From the NCBI GenBank assembly GCA_003665825.1, contig QPFY01000004.1, forward strand, positions 1,736,001-1,800,000: a DNA stretch of 64,000 nucleotides, written 5' to 3'. The notes beneath the pieces are model-generated. The model was not told the DNA's origin and did no database searches. It saw nothing but the letters and a program-made list of their open reading frames with translations. This DNA comes from Microbotryum silenes-acaulis. Taxonomy: Eukaryota; Basidiomycota; Microbotryomycetes; Microbotryales; Microbotryaceae. Shown here in pieces: positions 45,815 through 59,250 of the stretch; the stretch's first letter is position 1; each line of letters begins with the position of its first letter. Made by a program: the position numbers and the translations under genes.

Positions 45815-48349
45815 CTAATCGACGGGCTTGAGGGTGAAGCCATCGTCGTGGGTCGGGACGCTCAACACCCTCATGGTGTTGGACGAGCCTCCGCCGGCCC
45901 TCCATCCTTGGATCGCGACGATCGTATCCCCCTTCTTCAAGACGCCCAACTCCAAAGCCTTGGACAGACCGTATCGGATACGGTTGTCAATATCCGTTTG
46001 CCACCCTTCGTTCGAGGAAGGTCGGGGCTCCTCGTACAGCATCGGGTAGCAACCGCGGTGCAAGTGCACTTGGCGCGCGGTCTGGGCGTTGCGCGTGATG
46101 GTGATGACGGGGCAAGGGGGACGGTACTTGGAGATCAAACGAGCCGTGTTGCCCGAGGTCGACATGACCAAGATGGCACCGGCGTTTTGTTCGAGCGCGG
46201 CGGCGACGGCGGACATGGCGACCGTCTCGGAGGTCGCGGTCGGTCGGAGGGCGAGATTGCGGATCTCGTTGAACAAGGGAGGGTAGCAGATGGCCGATTC
46301 GGCGAGGAAGCACGTCTCGGCCATCATCTCGACCGCGGCGATCGGGTAGGTCCCCTTGGCCGTCTCACCGGACAGCATGACGCAGTCCGCACCGTCGATG
46401 ACGGCGTTGGCGACGTCCGACACTTCGGCACGCGTCGGTCGGGGGTTGTACTGTGATGGTCCATGTTTAGGTCAGGCTTCCACGCGAAAATAAGAACCTT
46501 AAAAAGCCAGACAAAGAACTTACGGTCATGGACTCGAGCATCTGCGTCGCGCAAATCGAAGGCTTGCCCGCGAGGTTGCACTTTGCGATCATCATCTTTT
46601 GGGCCATAAAGACCTGCGAAGCCGGGATTTCGATACCGAGGTCACCACGCGCGACCATGACACCGTCGGTCTCCTTGAGGATCTCGTCAAAGTTGGCGAC
46701 ACCTTGCAGGTTCTCAATCTTGACGATGATCTTGATGTTCTTGCCGGCCTCGCCGAGGTGGGCGCGGATGTCCTTGACGTCCTGGCCGCGACGGATGAAC
46801 GAGGCAAAGACCATGTCGACGCCGTTCTTGACACCAAACGAGAGGTCGTCCTTGTCCTTTTGCGAGATGGCGGGCAAGTCGACGTCCGTGCCGGGCAGGT
46901 TGACGCCCTTTTTGCTCGAGAGCGTACCGGCGTTGATGGCCTCGACGTGGACGTCGGTGCCTTCGATCGAGAGGACGCGGAACGACATGACACCGTCGTC
47001 GATGTAGATGGGCTTGCCGACCTCGATCACCTTGGGCAGGTTCGCGTAGTCGATGAAGTAGACCTTGTCGGTGCAGGCGGTGGCGTACTTGAGGTCGGTC
47101 GAGAAGAGCATTCGGTGACCGGCGGGGATCTTGACCTGATTTTTCGGGAAAGGATGCAGTGTGGGTCAGATTCGGTCATGAGATGCGGAGTAAGTCAAGA
47201 GCTCTGTACACTCACATCCTCGTCGTTGACCATGTTGCCCGTTCGGATCTCGGGACCTTTCTGTTTGACCGGCGTCAAGGTTTTCAAGTCGGATTCAGTT
47301 CACATGCTTCGTTCGCGCGATATTTCGTTTGCAAACTTACAGTGTCGAGAGCGATGGCCAAAGGACGACCCTCGGCACCTAGAGGACGAAGAGCAAGAAG
47401 AAGGTCAGTCACGGGATTCTCGGTTGGCCTTGGTCGAGGGACACGTACTGGCTTCGGCCTTGCGGGTGTTGTCAATGACGGATTGATGGTACTCGTACGA
47501 GCCGTGAGAAAAGTTCATTCGGACTGGTAACGAAATGGTGAGGGTCGAAGCAAGGTCAGTTCACCGCCCCGAAGAGTGTCCGAGGATGGCCAGAAAAAGT
47601 GGGGCTGCGGAGAAGGAGGAGGGATCGAGGGGAGAGGTGAAGGTGGACTGACCGACATTGACACCGGCGGTGCGCAATTTGGAGATCATCTCGACACTGT
47701 TGGTTTTGGGCCCTGTTGGAAGAGGTGGGAAAGCATGTCAGAGCCGCGGAAAAGACAGGGGGTTGACCGAGAGGCTCGGGTTGCGGAGCTGAGTTTGAGT
47801 TGGGGTGTGAGCGTACCGATGGTCGCGATGATCGAGGTCTGTTCGTGGGTGGAGTATGCATGTCAGTACTGCGCTTTGGTCAATAGGATCGCTGGACCTG
47901 GGAAGAGGTGACTGGTGGCCGTATGCTCGATCTGATGTGTGGTTTCGGGCCCAACGAAAGGCAGACGCGCGCGCGGTCTCGCATCGATTGGACCGAGCGG
48001 TGACGATCACCACGAACACGACCACGAACCCGACCAATGCAGCCACTCACCTTGCGCAAGTTCTTGCCCGTCAGACCAGCCTCGACCTTGGGAGGGATCG
48101 ACAGCGTCGTCAGCCATTCCAACTGACTCGAGACCTGGCGAACGTGCGATGCGATTTCGAGTCGGGTTGTCGGGTTGCGGAATGGGTGTGCGAGATCGAT
48201 TCGATTTGGGTCCGGCCGGGTTGGACGCGAGACGATAAGACGGAGGCGGAGGCGGAGGCGGTGGGAGGAGGAGTGGGACAGCACGTCAGCGTAGAGCTTT
48301 ACGAGGGAGAGGTACACAAGGTGCAACCTACGGAATCAACGTTCAGCAT
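45815..48349 (-). CDS. PYK1: Pyruvate kinase
   Basis: Nine minus-strand exons: 48332-48349, 48051-48134, 47817-47838, 47653-47712, 47449-47523, 47341-47378, 47216-47260, 46524-47135 and 45815-46450, coding for 529 residues. Key blocks are [30 protein letters not shown], the catalytic-lysine stretch [22 protein letters not shown] and [17 protein letters not shown]. The enzyme transfers phosphate from phosphoenolpyruvate to ADP in the last step of glycolysis, in the cytosol. Six of the eight introns fall in the first 110 codons, a pattern seen in highly expressed intron-rich fungal genes. The first exon (MLNVDS) is supported only by splice consensus and phase. Confidence 0.94.
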
Positions 48350-48485
48350 GACAAAGAAGGATCGGTTTGGGAGCGGGAAAAGAATCAATAAAAACCACCG
48401 AGAGCAGATGGGGCACGGAGGTCAAAGAGCCCTGCACGTATTAGTGACCGAGCAGCAGCAGCAGCAGCGGCGCGCCTCCGCCTCA

Positions 48486-48547
48486 GTCTGGCTCAGTCTG
48501 GCTCAACAGTCTGGCTCAACAAGTCTGGCGCAGAGGCTGGCTCAGAG
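48486..48547. repeat. Imperfect CTGGCTCA-based tandem repeat upstream of pyruvate kinase
   Basis: About five copies of a unit close to CAGTCTGGCTCA follow a CAG-repeat (48450-48470). They lie 140-200 bp upstream of the pyruvate kinase start and could affect its promoter; no function is shown. Confidence 0.6.
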
Positions 48548-49077
48548 CTCTTGATCGATTTCAACTCGCCGTCAAAAGGGATGGTCGATTATGACGGTCG
48601 GGTTTTGAGCTCGGACCTCTACTAGTCGACAACATCCTCGGAACGGGCTGGACCCTGTTCGTCTGTCTCTCTCAGTCGAGTTTCATCCCCACCCCCTCCT
48701 CATGTCCAAAATCGGTCTTGAATGTGTATCTGTGCTGTCGGTCCCTTGGCTTACGACCCAACCTACGCTCACCACTGCAGCTTGCCGGTTGAATTCGATG
48801 ATTCAGCCGTACGAGTAAATTGAAGGCACAGGCAACGAGATCACCGAGACCTCTGTACGACAAGTCCAACTGTTCGGGAAAAAAAAATTACATCTTCAAA
48901 CGGAACTTTGTAGAAAAACTTCACGTCAGTCTGGACAGATCAAGGCTAGGTAAAAAAAATCAAGCCCCGCCCCCACACGGTGACGTCCCCCTAGCTTGGG
49001 GCCTTCCGCCGCGCTCGTTCGCTCCACTCGCGCCCCTCCACCGTCGACACGTGTTCCCACCTCTCCCGGGCGTCGGG
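48548..49077. promoter_or_regulatory. Divergent region between PYK1 and SSN3
   Basis: The distal part of the pyruvate kinase promoter and the promoter of the kinase gene. Two A runs (48883-48890 and 48952-48959) are present. No gene is supported. Confidence 0.35.
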
Positions 49078-51056
<1,979 letters not shown>

Positions 51057-51801
51057 GTACGAGGACGAGGGGAGGCTTAGGGATATGTTTTGGACTTGTT
51101 TGTGTGTTCGTTGGGTGTGTGTTTTTTTGTTTGTTGTATTTTCCTCTTGCAATGCGTGTATCCCAAAATATGTTGGCTCAGGTTTTCTAATGGGAAACTT
51201 TCCTTGACGATTCCACAATATTCGGCTCCTATCTTTGGTCATACCTTCATTCGCGAAGCACGGTACTGGTTAGGCAGACGAGATTTTTGACTCATGTTGT
51301 CGATCACTTGATGCCGATAGACTTTGATGTGGGTCACGGGCTGGTTTTGAGGCGGCTGGCGCAAAGTGAAGTGGGAAGTTTGATTTCCTCGCGTTGAGGG
51401 CTTTGCTTGCTTTGAGCGCATTTTCGGTGATGAGCTGGGCTACCTGGTTCATACTGTGATTCTTGTTCTGGCAGGGATTAGTTTTGCGCTCTGAATAGAA
51501 AATCCGACTGCTCTTGACGAGCAAGAGGGAGTCTTCAACCTCCGGACGAGCTGCTCTTCTAGTAGTAGTACCGCAACTTTTGGAATGCGCACGATCGGGC
51601 CGAGCTCTCAAACGTAGCAGAGGAAAAAAACGACAAGGATCCCGTTCTCTTTCCAAACTATGTAACACATAGTAAACACATAGGGAAAAAAATGACCGGG
51701 TGTACAGAGGATGAACTGATCTACATGATGAAATCATTCTTGCATCCGGATGGCCCGCCATCCGTTATATGTCGCCGGCGACGAAGAGTTGATGGTGATA
51801 C
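51057..51801. other. Spacer with a decayed protease fragment
   Basis: About 745 bp. The first 200 bp are the SSN3 3' UTR (T-rich near 51100-51140). A fragment related to the neighbouring M43 protease gene lies at about 51290-51430. The rest shows no gene. Confidence 0.45.
51290..51430 (-). pseudogene. Remnant of an M43-type metalloprotease gene
   Basis: The minus strand reads PVTHIKVYRHQVIDN, which matches the PITYIKVYWHQIVVD segment of the intact protease 1.6 kb away, with similar flanking nucleotides on both sides (the Lys-rich helix region before it). Only this exon-2-like part is recognisable, and it is broken by frameshifts. It is most simply a relic of a tandem duplication of the protease gene. 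Confidence 0.65.
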
Positions 51802-53369
51802 TCATGTACCGGCACGGTAATGGTTCCACATCGCGACCGCGCGGGTTATTTGACCGCAGGTAATCTTAGCGAGGCAACCTTCGCCTGAGTAGTCCACTAT
51901 GGATCATCAAGGACGGAGGCGAGGTCAGTTGCAAGCATCGGAAAGAGGGGTTCACGAAGGGGAAGGGGAACTCCTAAGCGGGACCAGTTCAGGTGCCCAA
52001 TACAGTGGGGGCTTTGGAGACATCTCCCCGACTCGTGTGATAATTCCGTACTACGACGTTACTCACTGATATTGTTATAGTTATCGAAAGCGTACTGCAC
52101 GCTTTGTCGTGCCTCCGATGCGATCGCCGCCGAACAGGACAGTTGAAATTTGGTCCCAGGACCGGGGCAATGACCGTTCCCTGAAATGCTCTGAGGACGA
52201 GTATCGGCGACGTAATCGCCCTCCCCTGAGCAGCTGTTGCCTTCGAAGGTATGAAAGACACCGCCTATCCAGTGGAGTAATTCACTATTGGAGTGGAAGG
52301 AAGTAAAGTGAGATTAGTCCCCCAGCAAGATCGGGTCGAAGGGTTCAGATAGGGACCGAGCAGAGATGAACTCACTGTGCCAGTATCTTGCCCTCCGCCG
52401 TAGGCCGACCTTGCGCGGTGGCGTTCTGGTCTGGCCCAATAGCAGCATTAACGATCGTCACGCTGTCAATCGCTTTAGTGTCCTCAGTTCCGTTCGCGTA
52501 GTACCAAGGGTAGGTTGCCCAACCTATCGCGACAGGAGAGATGAAGTAAACCCTCTGCGTCGGTCAAAGTACGGTTTTACGAAGAGCTCAAAACAACCCT
52601 AAACTCACCCTGCCAAGACCCGATACTCATGACCGAATATATGTTAAGGTCCGCCCCCGTACCGCGTCGTAATGGCTTTTTGAACTTGGCGTCGGCTTGA
52701 CCATCCACAACGTAGTTCTGGCTCGTAGTCGCATCGACAACCACCGCAACGTCTTGAGGATCGAGATGGAGACGAAAGGGGAAGTTATTGTTGCCAAAGA
52801 AATCATTTACGGTATTGATCTGACTATTGAGCCTATCTTGGGATAGAAGACCTCCCTCTGGAGCTGTTAGGGATGTAATTGGCAAGACGATGAGATTGAG
52901 CTCGATGGCCGAAGTCCGGGTCGTGGAAAGGCATCGAGCTTACTCTTGTCTACCACGATCTGGTGCCAGTAGACTTTGATGTAAGTGATGGGCTGGATCT
53001 GCGCTGCCGGGCAAAACGTTTGAAATGTCAAGTTCCCGGACCTGGACGTTTTGCTTGCCCCGAGTTCGGCCTTGGCGTTGAGTTTGGTGACTTGGACCGA
53101 GCTGTGAGAGAAGAGCGGTGTACGCCGAGTCAGGGTTTTGCTTCAAACCGAAGGAGATTGCCGCAAGTTATGTACATGAGCTTCTCAACGTTCGGATCAG
53201 GGCTACCCTTGGTTCCACATGGCTTTGAGTCGCTCCTACCGGCTGATAAGGCATGTGTGGCGCGATGTGTACGATTAAGGAGGTGGACTTTGGTGAAGGA
53301 AGCGGAGACGAGCGCTGGCGTTGTCGTCGCGACAGCGCTGAGTGTGCAGAGGAGCGAGCTGAGACGCAT
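51802..53369 (-). CDS. Secreted M43 (pappalysin-type) zinc metalloprotease
   Basis: Six minus-strand exons: 53176-53369, 52944-53101, 52609-52863, 52376-52523, 52067-52284 and 51802-51896, giving 355 residues. The start is placed at 53369 because a signal peptide begins there (MRLSSLLCTLSAVATTT). The catalytic zinc motif is HELLHWIGGVFH (HExxHxxGxxH), followed by GEGDYVADT and the Met-turn NIMDYSGEGC, the M43 family order. Both the first catalytic His (CA|T) and the Met of the Met-turn (A|TG) have codons split by introns, so the motifs are invisible in unspliced frames. Secreted fungal M43 proteases degrade extracellular proteins and are often expanded in plant- or animal-associated species. 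A relic of a paralogue lies next to it. Confidence 0.9.
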
Positions 53370-54024
53370 GTTCGAAAAGTGGTGTGTCGGTACGGAAGAA
53401 GAAAAAGAAGGTATGGTCATTGTTCGGGCTCAGCTTATCTTGTCGGTTGAAAGGCGATCAAGTCGATCTCGGGACAGTGGACTCGGAGGTGAGACACCTG
53501 GGCTCCTACTTGTATGCTGTCTCGGGTGCGCTGCAGTGAAGAACCCGGGCCGCAGAGACCGAAAAGGCGCAACTTGCGTCATCTGGCTAATGTCATTCCT
53601 CGGAGAGCTTAAGCGCGTTAGCTGTTGGCAACCTTCAGTCTGTCTCACCTAGTCGAGATCGACCCGCACGTGCACGCCGTTGACGATCTGCGTACAGCTG
53701 GTTCGAGATCGTTGGCCACTGGCGCACCGACGGCCGGCCCGAGCGAGCCCGAATCCGAGTCCGGCGGTACACCATTTTCACTCTACCAAAGACGTCATCA
53801 ATTCTCCGAGAAAGAACGCAAACCGCGCTTGCTCAAAATCGTTCATACTGTGACGATTGAGGTGCCGACCGTCGATGGGCCAGCTGAGGTCAGCCGACTC
53901 TGATCGAACCTCGGGCTTGGAGGGTCCGTGCAGACCCAAACGCGTCGCGTCGCGCGTCCACTCGGTTCGGTCCCTTCACGCATCACATCATCCCGCACTA
54001 CACCCTACCCTCTCCACGCCAAGT
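53370..54024. promoter_or_regulatory. Divergent region between the protease gene and DCC1
   Basis: 655 bp carrying both promoters. A plus-strand frame at 53625-53903 is open but has no recognised similarity and no ordinary start, so I do not call it a gene. Confidence 0.35.
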
Positions 54025-55513
54025 ATGACAACCCGATCCGTATCATTCGTTGCTCCCCGTCCCGAAGGTAGCGCACCGACCTACTCTCTCCTCTCTCTCC
54101 CCGCCTCGGTACTAGCCCTGCTCTCATCAGACGAAGCGACGACTTCACTCTCCCACGAATCGACCCTCGAGATCCGAGGACATTCCACGGACGCTGCGGT
54201 GTTGGTAACGCCTAACCAAACGTATTCGTTGAGGGGTGTTCAAAATTCTAATTCGTTGTGTTTGTGTATGGCCACTAAGAGGGGGAAGAAGGGTTGGTTC
54301 GAGTTGAACGAAGAAGAGGGGAGTGATCAGGAAGGGAATTTACGATCCGATCGAGAGATGGAAGAGGAAGGACCTGAGAGGAAGAAGAGGAAGGGGAAGG
54401 GGGAGATTCTGATCGAGACGGTGTTGCATGAGACGTTGGAATTGGTTCCGGCGGTCGCCAAGACGGAGAGGCTCAAGGAGTTGGTCAAGGGGAGCGAGTA
54501 CAGAGGCGAGGATGGCGAGCAGGATCGACAGAGGGAGGGGACTGTCAACAAGGTGTGTGCATGAGCGATGATACTAAAGCTGTTGAAAATGCTGACATGT
54601 CTTCTACACCCGCGGAACAGAAAATCTACACGTTCGGCGAGCTAGGCTCCCTGTTGCCTGCTTCTGACGCCGAGATCAGACTCGCGCTCACACGGCAACG
54701 CATCGTCACCCTCGACACACACCTACGGTCCATCCCTACCTCCTATCTATTGACTCTACTCCCAGCACTCCTTCAAGTCCTCCCTCTGCCCAAGTACCTC
54801 GACCCGACCTCGACGTCGGCAATTACCGTCGAAGCCGAAGACGAAGAATTGCTCGAAGCGTTCGATGCCGCGGGTGACTGTCGAACCGAAGCGGCGAGAC
54901 AGGTCTTGGACTGGTTCTCTACACCGGCGGAGAAGAGTGGATGGTCAGTGTTGAAGGTGAAGGAGGTGGTTAGGGAAGTCGGCATCGTGTTACTGGCTCA
55001 GGGAGGGGTGAGTTGCAGTTGATGGAACATTCTTCCATCGATCGGCTTTCTGACGCTGAGGAGTTCTCGATTCTCTGTACAGTACGGCGGACAACGACTG
55101 GATACGTACCTTGGCAAATGGAAGGGTCTATGCCATCAATTCGAATCCTTCTGCACGCCTACACTCCTCACCGTAAGTCCTTGCCACCACGGTGCCAAGC
55201 TGGCTCATGTCAAAGTACTATTCCAACTCACCCCTTCAACCCGCAGAACACCTCCATCATCGCCCCCAACTCGATCCCCCCTTCCATTACCTACCTTCCC
55301 ATCTCCCACCTCTCCGCTGATCCCGCAACGCGCTTCTCCGAGCTCTTCACCCTCCGACCGAAATGGTTCGCCGACGATCTGATCCCTTTCATTGATGATT
55401 TGGGGGACAAGAAGAAGAGGGATGCGTTGGTGATGAAGTTCGTGAGGAAGGTCAAGGGCGCGGATGGGAAGATGGTGTGGAGTGCAAGGAATTTATGGAC
55501 GGTGGCGGCTTGA
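54025..55513 (+). CDS. DCC1: Sister chromatid cohesion protein Dcc1
   Basis: Four exons: 54025-54552, 54622-55017, 55083-55172 and 55247-55513, coding for 426 residues. The N-terminal part has the Dcc1 beta-barrel signature (LEIRGHSTDAAVLVTPNQTY, then SLRGVQNSNSLCLC). The middle carries the helical part with TFGELGSLLPASDAE and the C-terminus shows winged-helix-like FSELFTLRPKWFADDLIPF. Dcc1 with Ctf8 binds Ctf18-RFC, which loads PCNA and supports sister chromatid cohesion during replication. An acidic/basic low-complexity insert at about residues 98-165 is larger than in yeast. It is convergent with BUD20. Confidence 0.85.
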
Positions 55514-55670
55514 TGTGGTAGCGAACTGGCATGAGTGCAGAATTTTACCGCTTCTTGAGCTCTCGCTCACGCTCGGACTCGGAATCAAGAGAGAGGACAG
55601 AGACTGCGGTAGTGGTTACAAAACATGAGATCGCACAACCGGAAATACAGAAAAGATGAGGATTGTCACA

Positions 55671-56354
55671 TCACTCCTGCATCTCCTTGGTCCCAGCACC
55701 CACAGCCGTTGCCACCGCAGAGGTTGGAGCGGCCTGAGCAGCCTCTGCTTCTTCTCTCCTCTTGGTGAAAGCTCCCTTGTCGACACCGAGCCCAGCCGCT
55801 CGTCGTGATTCTTCGATGGTGTAAGGCTCCTCTTGGAGTTTCTTCAGTTGTCTCTTGTGGGGTTTGGACGTCTTGTGCGTCGCGAGCGAGACGGCATCGG
55901 TGAAATACCTTGCGCACGAAAGGCAATGATGTTGCGCCATACCTGAGGGTCGAATAAGAATTAGTCAAAGCTCGAACGCTTCAATCCCTTATTGCAGCTC
56001 ACCGGGAAGATCCTCGAGATCCTTGTGCTGAATCGTATCTATCATCTTGGCCTTGCCGCCGTCCTTCATGTCATCGTGAATTTGGTCCAGGTCGCGCGTG
56101 TACCGGCGTGTTTTTTGGCCCGGGGCCTGATTCTTTTTGCTGTAGGAATTCAGTTCGAGTTATTGTGGAAAAGGCCGATCGAGGAAGGGATCGTGGAACA
56201 GGAATTGTGAAATGTCCGACGGCGGTGCGAAGGGTCCGGGTTCAGCGGTGACGGAGTGGGGCAGAAGGGGTGTCAGTTGAGTGTATAGTTTCGGCGATCT
56301 AGCAAAGACTGCTCACGGATTAGAATGCGTTCGTGATCTCCTGACTCGACCCAT
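55671..56354 (-). CDS. BUD20: C2H2 zinc-finger pre-60S export factor Bud20
   Basis: Three minus-strand exons: 56317-56354, 56003-56139 and 55671-55942, giving 148 residues. It starts [16 protein letters not shown] and has [18 protein letters not shown], then a single zinc finger ([18 protein letters not shown] with the second His in KPHK) and the block [16 protein letters not shown], all diagnostic of Bud20/ZNF593. Bud20 binds late pre-60S ribosomal particles and helps their export from the nucleus. The C-terminal Ala-rich tail after residue 120 is variable. Stops of BUD20 and DCC1 are 157 bp apart. Confidence 0.9.
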
Positions 56355-57335
56355 CGTGTAAGAGCGGATGCAGTGTGAACTTGAAAGTGTGAAGCCGAGC
56401 CGAGAGCCAACGAGAGCTTGTACGTGATCGAGCTTCGCAGCCGGTGCAGGCTGGTGCAGGCCGGTGTGTCAGGACGCCCGAAAGCCCAGATTTTGGCCCC
56501 ATCTGAGCATCTGAGGCCCCAAATTTGTCCAGTCGGGCACTACGCGTCTCAGGCCGGGCTTTCGGGGGTCCTTCCGCGACATTCTACGAGCCCGGTTTAA
56601 ATTGAGGCGCAGGCTTCTCCATCTTTCTCCCTCCTGCTCTTCACACCCTACCCATCGCACCTCCTCCCATCGCCACTCATGAAAGAAGCGCCAACACAAC
56701 CATCTTACCGGATGGAAAACGAACAGCTCTGTCAGTCGATGATGTCGATCGACTTGCCGCAATGTACGCGGAACAACGCACGACCATCTCTTCCCTGAAG
56801 GCCGACTGCCACGAAATAGTCAAGTTACCCGAAGGTAACTAGCCACGCGGTCCTGGCCCAGGACACGACTCGGGTTGTCACAATGCTTGGGAAGATTGTG
56901 TCGATTGATCCCTCAACAGGGATGCCTCCCGTGTAGTAAGTAACGCGAACAGCAAAACGTCTAGGGGAGCAGCCCGTTGATATACCTTCATGATGTCAAC
57001 CAACCACCCATCCAGTCTTCCAGTCTTAGAGACGCGGACATCGAACGGGTGGGCCGACCCGAACTGTTCTCGAGACGAATCGGCCTCGAGCTCGCGACAC
57101 CCGAAGCGGTCGTCGTGGAAGCTCTGCAACGAATACGGGACAAGTTTTCTCAAGAAATGGCTGCCGCATGCAGCATAGCTACGGTTTCGAGTATAAGTAA
57201 CTTCATGAACTGTGCTCTTGGTGTGGGATTGTTCAGGAGCTAATGGAAAACTACCAAGCAGCAATTTCCTTCAACACGTCCTCTTTGAATGTCAACCCTC
57301 GAGTTGTTTTTCTTCACCATCAGCTGGTGACACTG
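56355..57335. other. Spacer with a possible small plus-strand gene
   Basis: A candidate coding exon on the plus strand runs from about 56690 to 56834, with a frame containing LSVDDVDRLAAMYAEQ and a possible GTAACT donor. Another lies at 57017-57243 (RDADIERVGRPELFS and LATPEAVVVEALQRIRDKF). They may belong to one short gene, but I could not find a start that joins them, so no gene is called. The repeat GGTGCAGGCTGGTGCAGGC is at 56442-56460. Confidence 0.35.
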
Positions 57336-58136
57336 CATGCGTGAGTTATCACGTGACATGGCTGTGCAGTCTTAGGTATGACGGAAACTGATATAAAAGA
57401 CGGACATTGGACGTCAGTGACAGGAGGTGACCCTATCCCCGGGGGGCACCCACCGTGGCCTGCCTGGGAAAACGACATTGATGCCGACAATACCACAGGT
57501 TCTACAACATCATTCGCGAAGGAAGCTACAATAGCCGAAAAGTAGCAAAGTTTTACGCTACACCGCTACCTGTAAACGTTGACGGGCATGCTGAGCTGTA
57601 CGCACATACCATTTTAAGGGTGGGGGATGTATGTGCAGTCATGTGCTCAATACAAGGCAGAGCGTGGAAGTCAAAGGCCACGGGAAAATACAGCGGAAGA
57701 ATTCATGCCCAGGTAGCGGCGTAGCGTAAGACTTTGCTACTTTTCGGCCGTTGTAGGTTCCTTCGCGAGCGTTGTTGTAGAACATGTGATATTTGTTGGC
57801 CTCGATGTCGTTTTCCCAGGCAGGCCACGGTGGGTGCCCCCCCTTTTCGGGGATAGGGTCACCTGTCACTGACGTCCAATTGCGAGGTATTATAGGAGGC
57901 GATGGTGCTTTGGACTTAGTTGGATATAACTTGCGCGCGCCTAGAATTCCTAGAACCTCCCTTGGCTTTCGCCAGCTCACTGACCCGAGGTTCTAGACGT
58001 GAATTACTACTACTTGATCCTGTTTATCGTTCTTGGAGCACGGCTGCACGCGGTGCTTCCACCAATTTCTGTTTTTTATATCAGTTTCCGTCATACCTAA
58101 GACTGCACAGCCATGTCAAGCGATAACTCACGCATG
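57336..58136. mobile_element. 800-bp hairpin element with inverted ends and an inverted internal duplication
   Basis: The ends 57336-57398 and 58074-58136 are inverted copies starting CATGCGTGAGTTATC. Inside, 57406-57572 and 57709-57882 are also inverted copies, at lower identity, and both would code for a peptide with HPPWPAWENDI. The right half has about 190 bp more than the left between these blocks. The structure is that of a decayed palindromic element; no target duplication is clear. The coding look of the inner block suggests that a gene fragment was captured and duplicated. Confidence 0.65.
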
Positions 58137-58555
58137 AATCGTTCCACCAATTGCTGCATGGTCGGCTTCCGACCAATACCGTGTGGGCTCGATATTACGA
58201 CACTCGACGCTCTCGCAATAAGATCCAGATCTTCGATCCGTCATTTTTTTAGTGGGATCCGCTGCTGTTGATGGGTCAACCAGAAGATGTACCGGCCGGA
58301 ATCGGCGGACTGAAGTGCGATGGCTGCCAGCTGTCATGAACGACGGATGCGGACACCCCTGTCCGTTCGTTCGTTCCTTGAATATCCGCTTGGTCGTAGT
58401 CTCTAGTCTCTCTTTCTTCTGCAACTCGAATCTCGTCAAAGGTCACATCCTTGCTCTCGTCCCTCGTCCCCGTCTCTCTTGAGAAGTCCCTAGAACATCT
58501 CTCGACTTGTCCCTCGTCCCTCGTCTCGAGCCCCTTCGTCCGGCTCATCCCTCCT
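58137..58555. other. Spacer without a supported gene
   Basis: About 420 bp. A stretch of CCCTCGTCCC-like words (58455-58550) forms a weak repeat. Nothing else was seen. Confidence 0.3.
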
Positions 58556-59250
58556 ATCTTTGTCCTTCGTGATACCAGCAGACGGAATCGACTCTGAAAA
58601 AACGCGTCTTACGGCGAGACGGCTTTATCGATCGGCCTCGCCGGGCATGCGACCTCAACAACTCAGTGTTCCTCATCGGCGTCTCATATCGATGCAACAA
58701 CAAGAAATGTAACAAGAAGTATCGGTCTTGGTCGCCCGAGATGCTCAATCAACTGTCATCCTCGCTTCGTTCGATGTTCCCTTTCTACCTTTCACATCGC
58801 TGCGCAATCACCTCAGTCGTCTGGAATAACATGCGGGCAGTTGCGACCGCGACTCGTTTGCCGATCGATAGTCCGACTCGAGCCGGTCATGAGCTGCACG
58901 ATGAGGGTTGACAATCGATTCACTCGGGGTTGACTTTGGAATTGAGGCAACAGACTCGGGGCTGCTGGGGACTGCCGAGCTCGCCGATGCCGGCATCGAG
59001 GGCAGACTGGGGTCGGTCGAGTGCGAGGCACCGGATCCGGAAGGCACGGCGAACGAAGGGTTTGAAGCTGAAGCCGAACTTGAACTGGATGCTTGCGCAA
59101 AGCAAAGCTGAGAGTTGTCTGCTTCTGGAGTTGATAGCCATTGATATGCGTAAGACTATGTGCGGCCCACGGACAAGACACAGGTCTACGCAACTCACGG
59201 TGTACGTTTTTGCAAGGGGAAACTGCGAGGGTGGAATTTTAAAATAACCC
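58556..59250. pseudogene. Second set of transposon-type gene remnants
   Basis: The minus strand at 59135-58808 carries a KQTTLSFA block and Ser/Pro-rich sequence (PSGSGASHSTDPSLPSMP) related to the N-terminal part of the decayed gene at 25.7-26.0 kb. The plus strand at 58666-58911 reads YRCNNKKCNKKYRSW and FPFYLSHRCAITS, a cysteine-rich module of the style found in expanded basidiomycete element proteins. The two pieces lie on opposite strands and overlap, so the copy is rearranged. Borders are approximate and the family name is uncertain. Confidence 0.45.

Noticed and set aside
48486..48540. TGGCTCAGTCTGG resembling a tRNA A box
   Set aside because: It is part of a tandem repeat and no B box follows at the right distance.
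53370..53420. Upstream Met for the M43 protease at 53420
   Set aside because: It would bury the signal peptide 17 residues inside; the start at 53369 gives a normal signal sequence.
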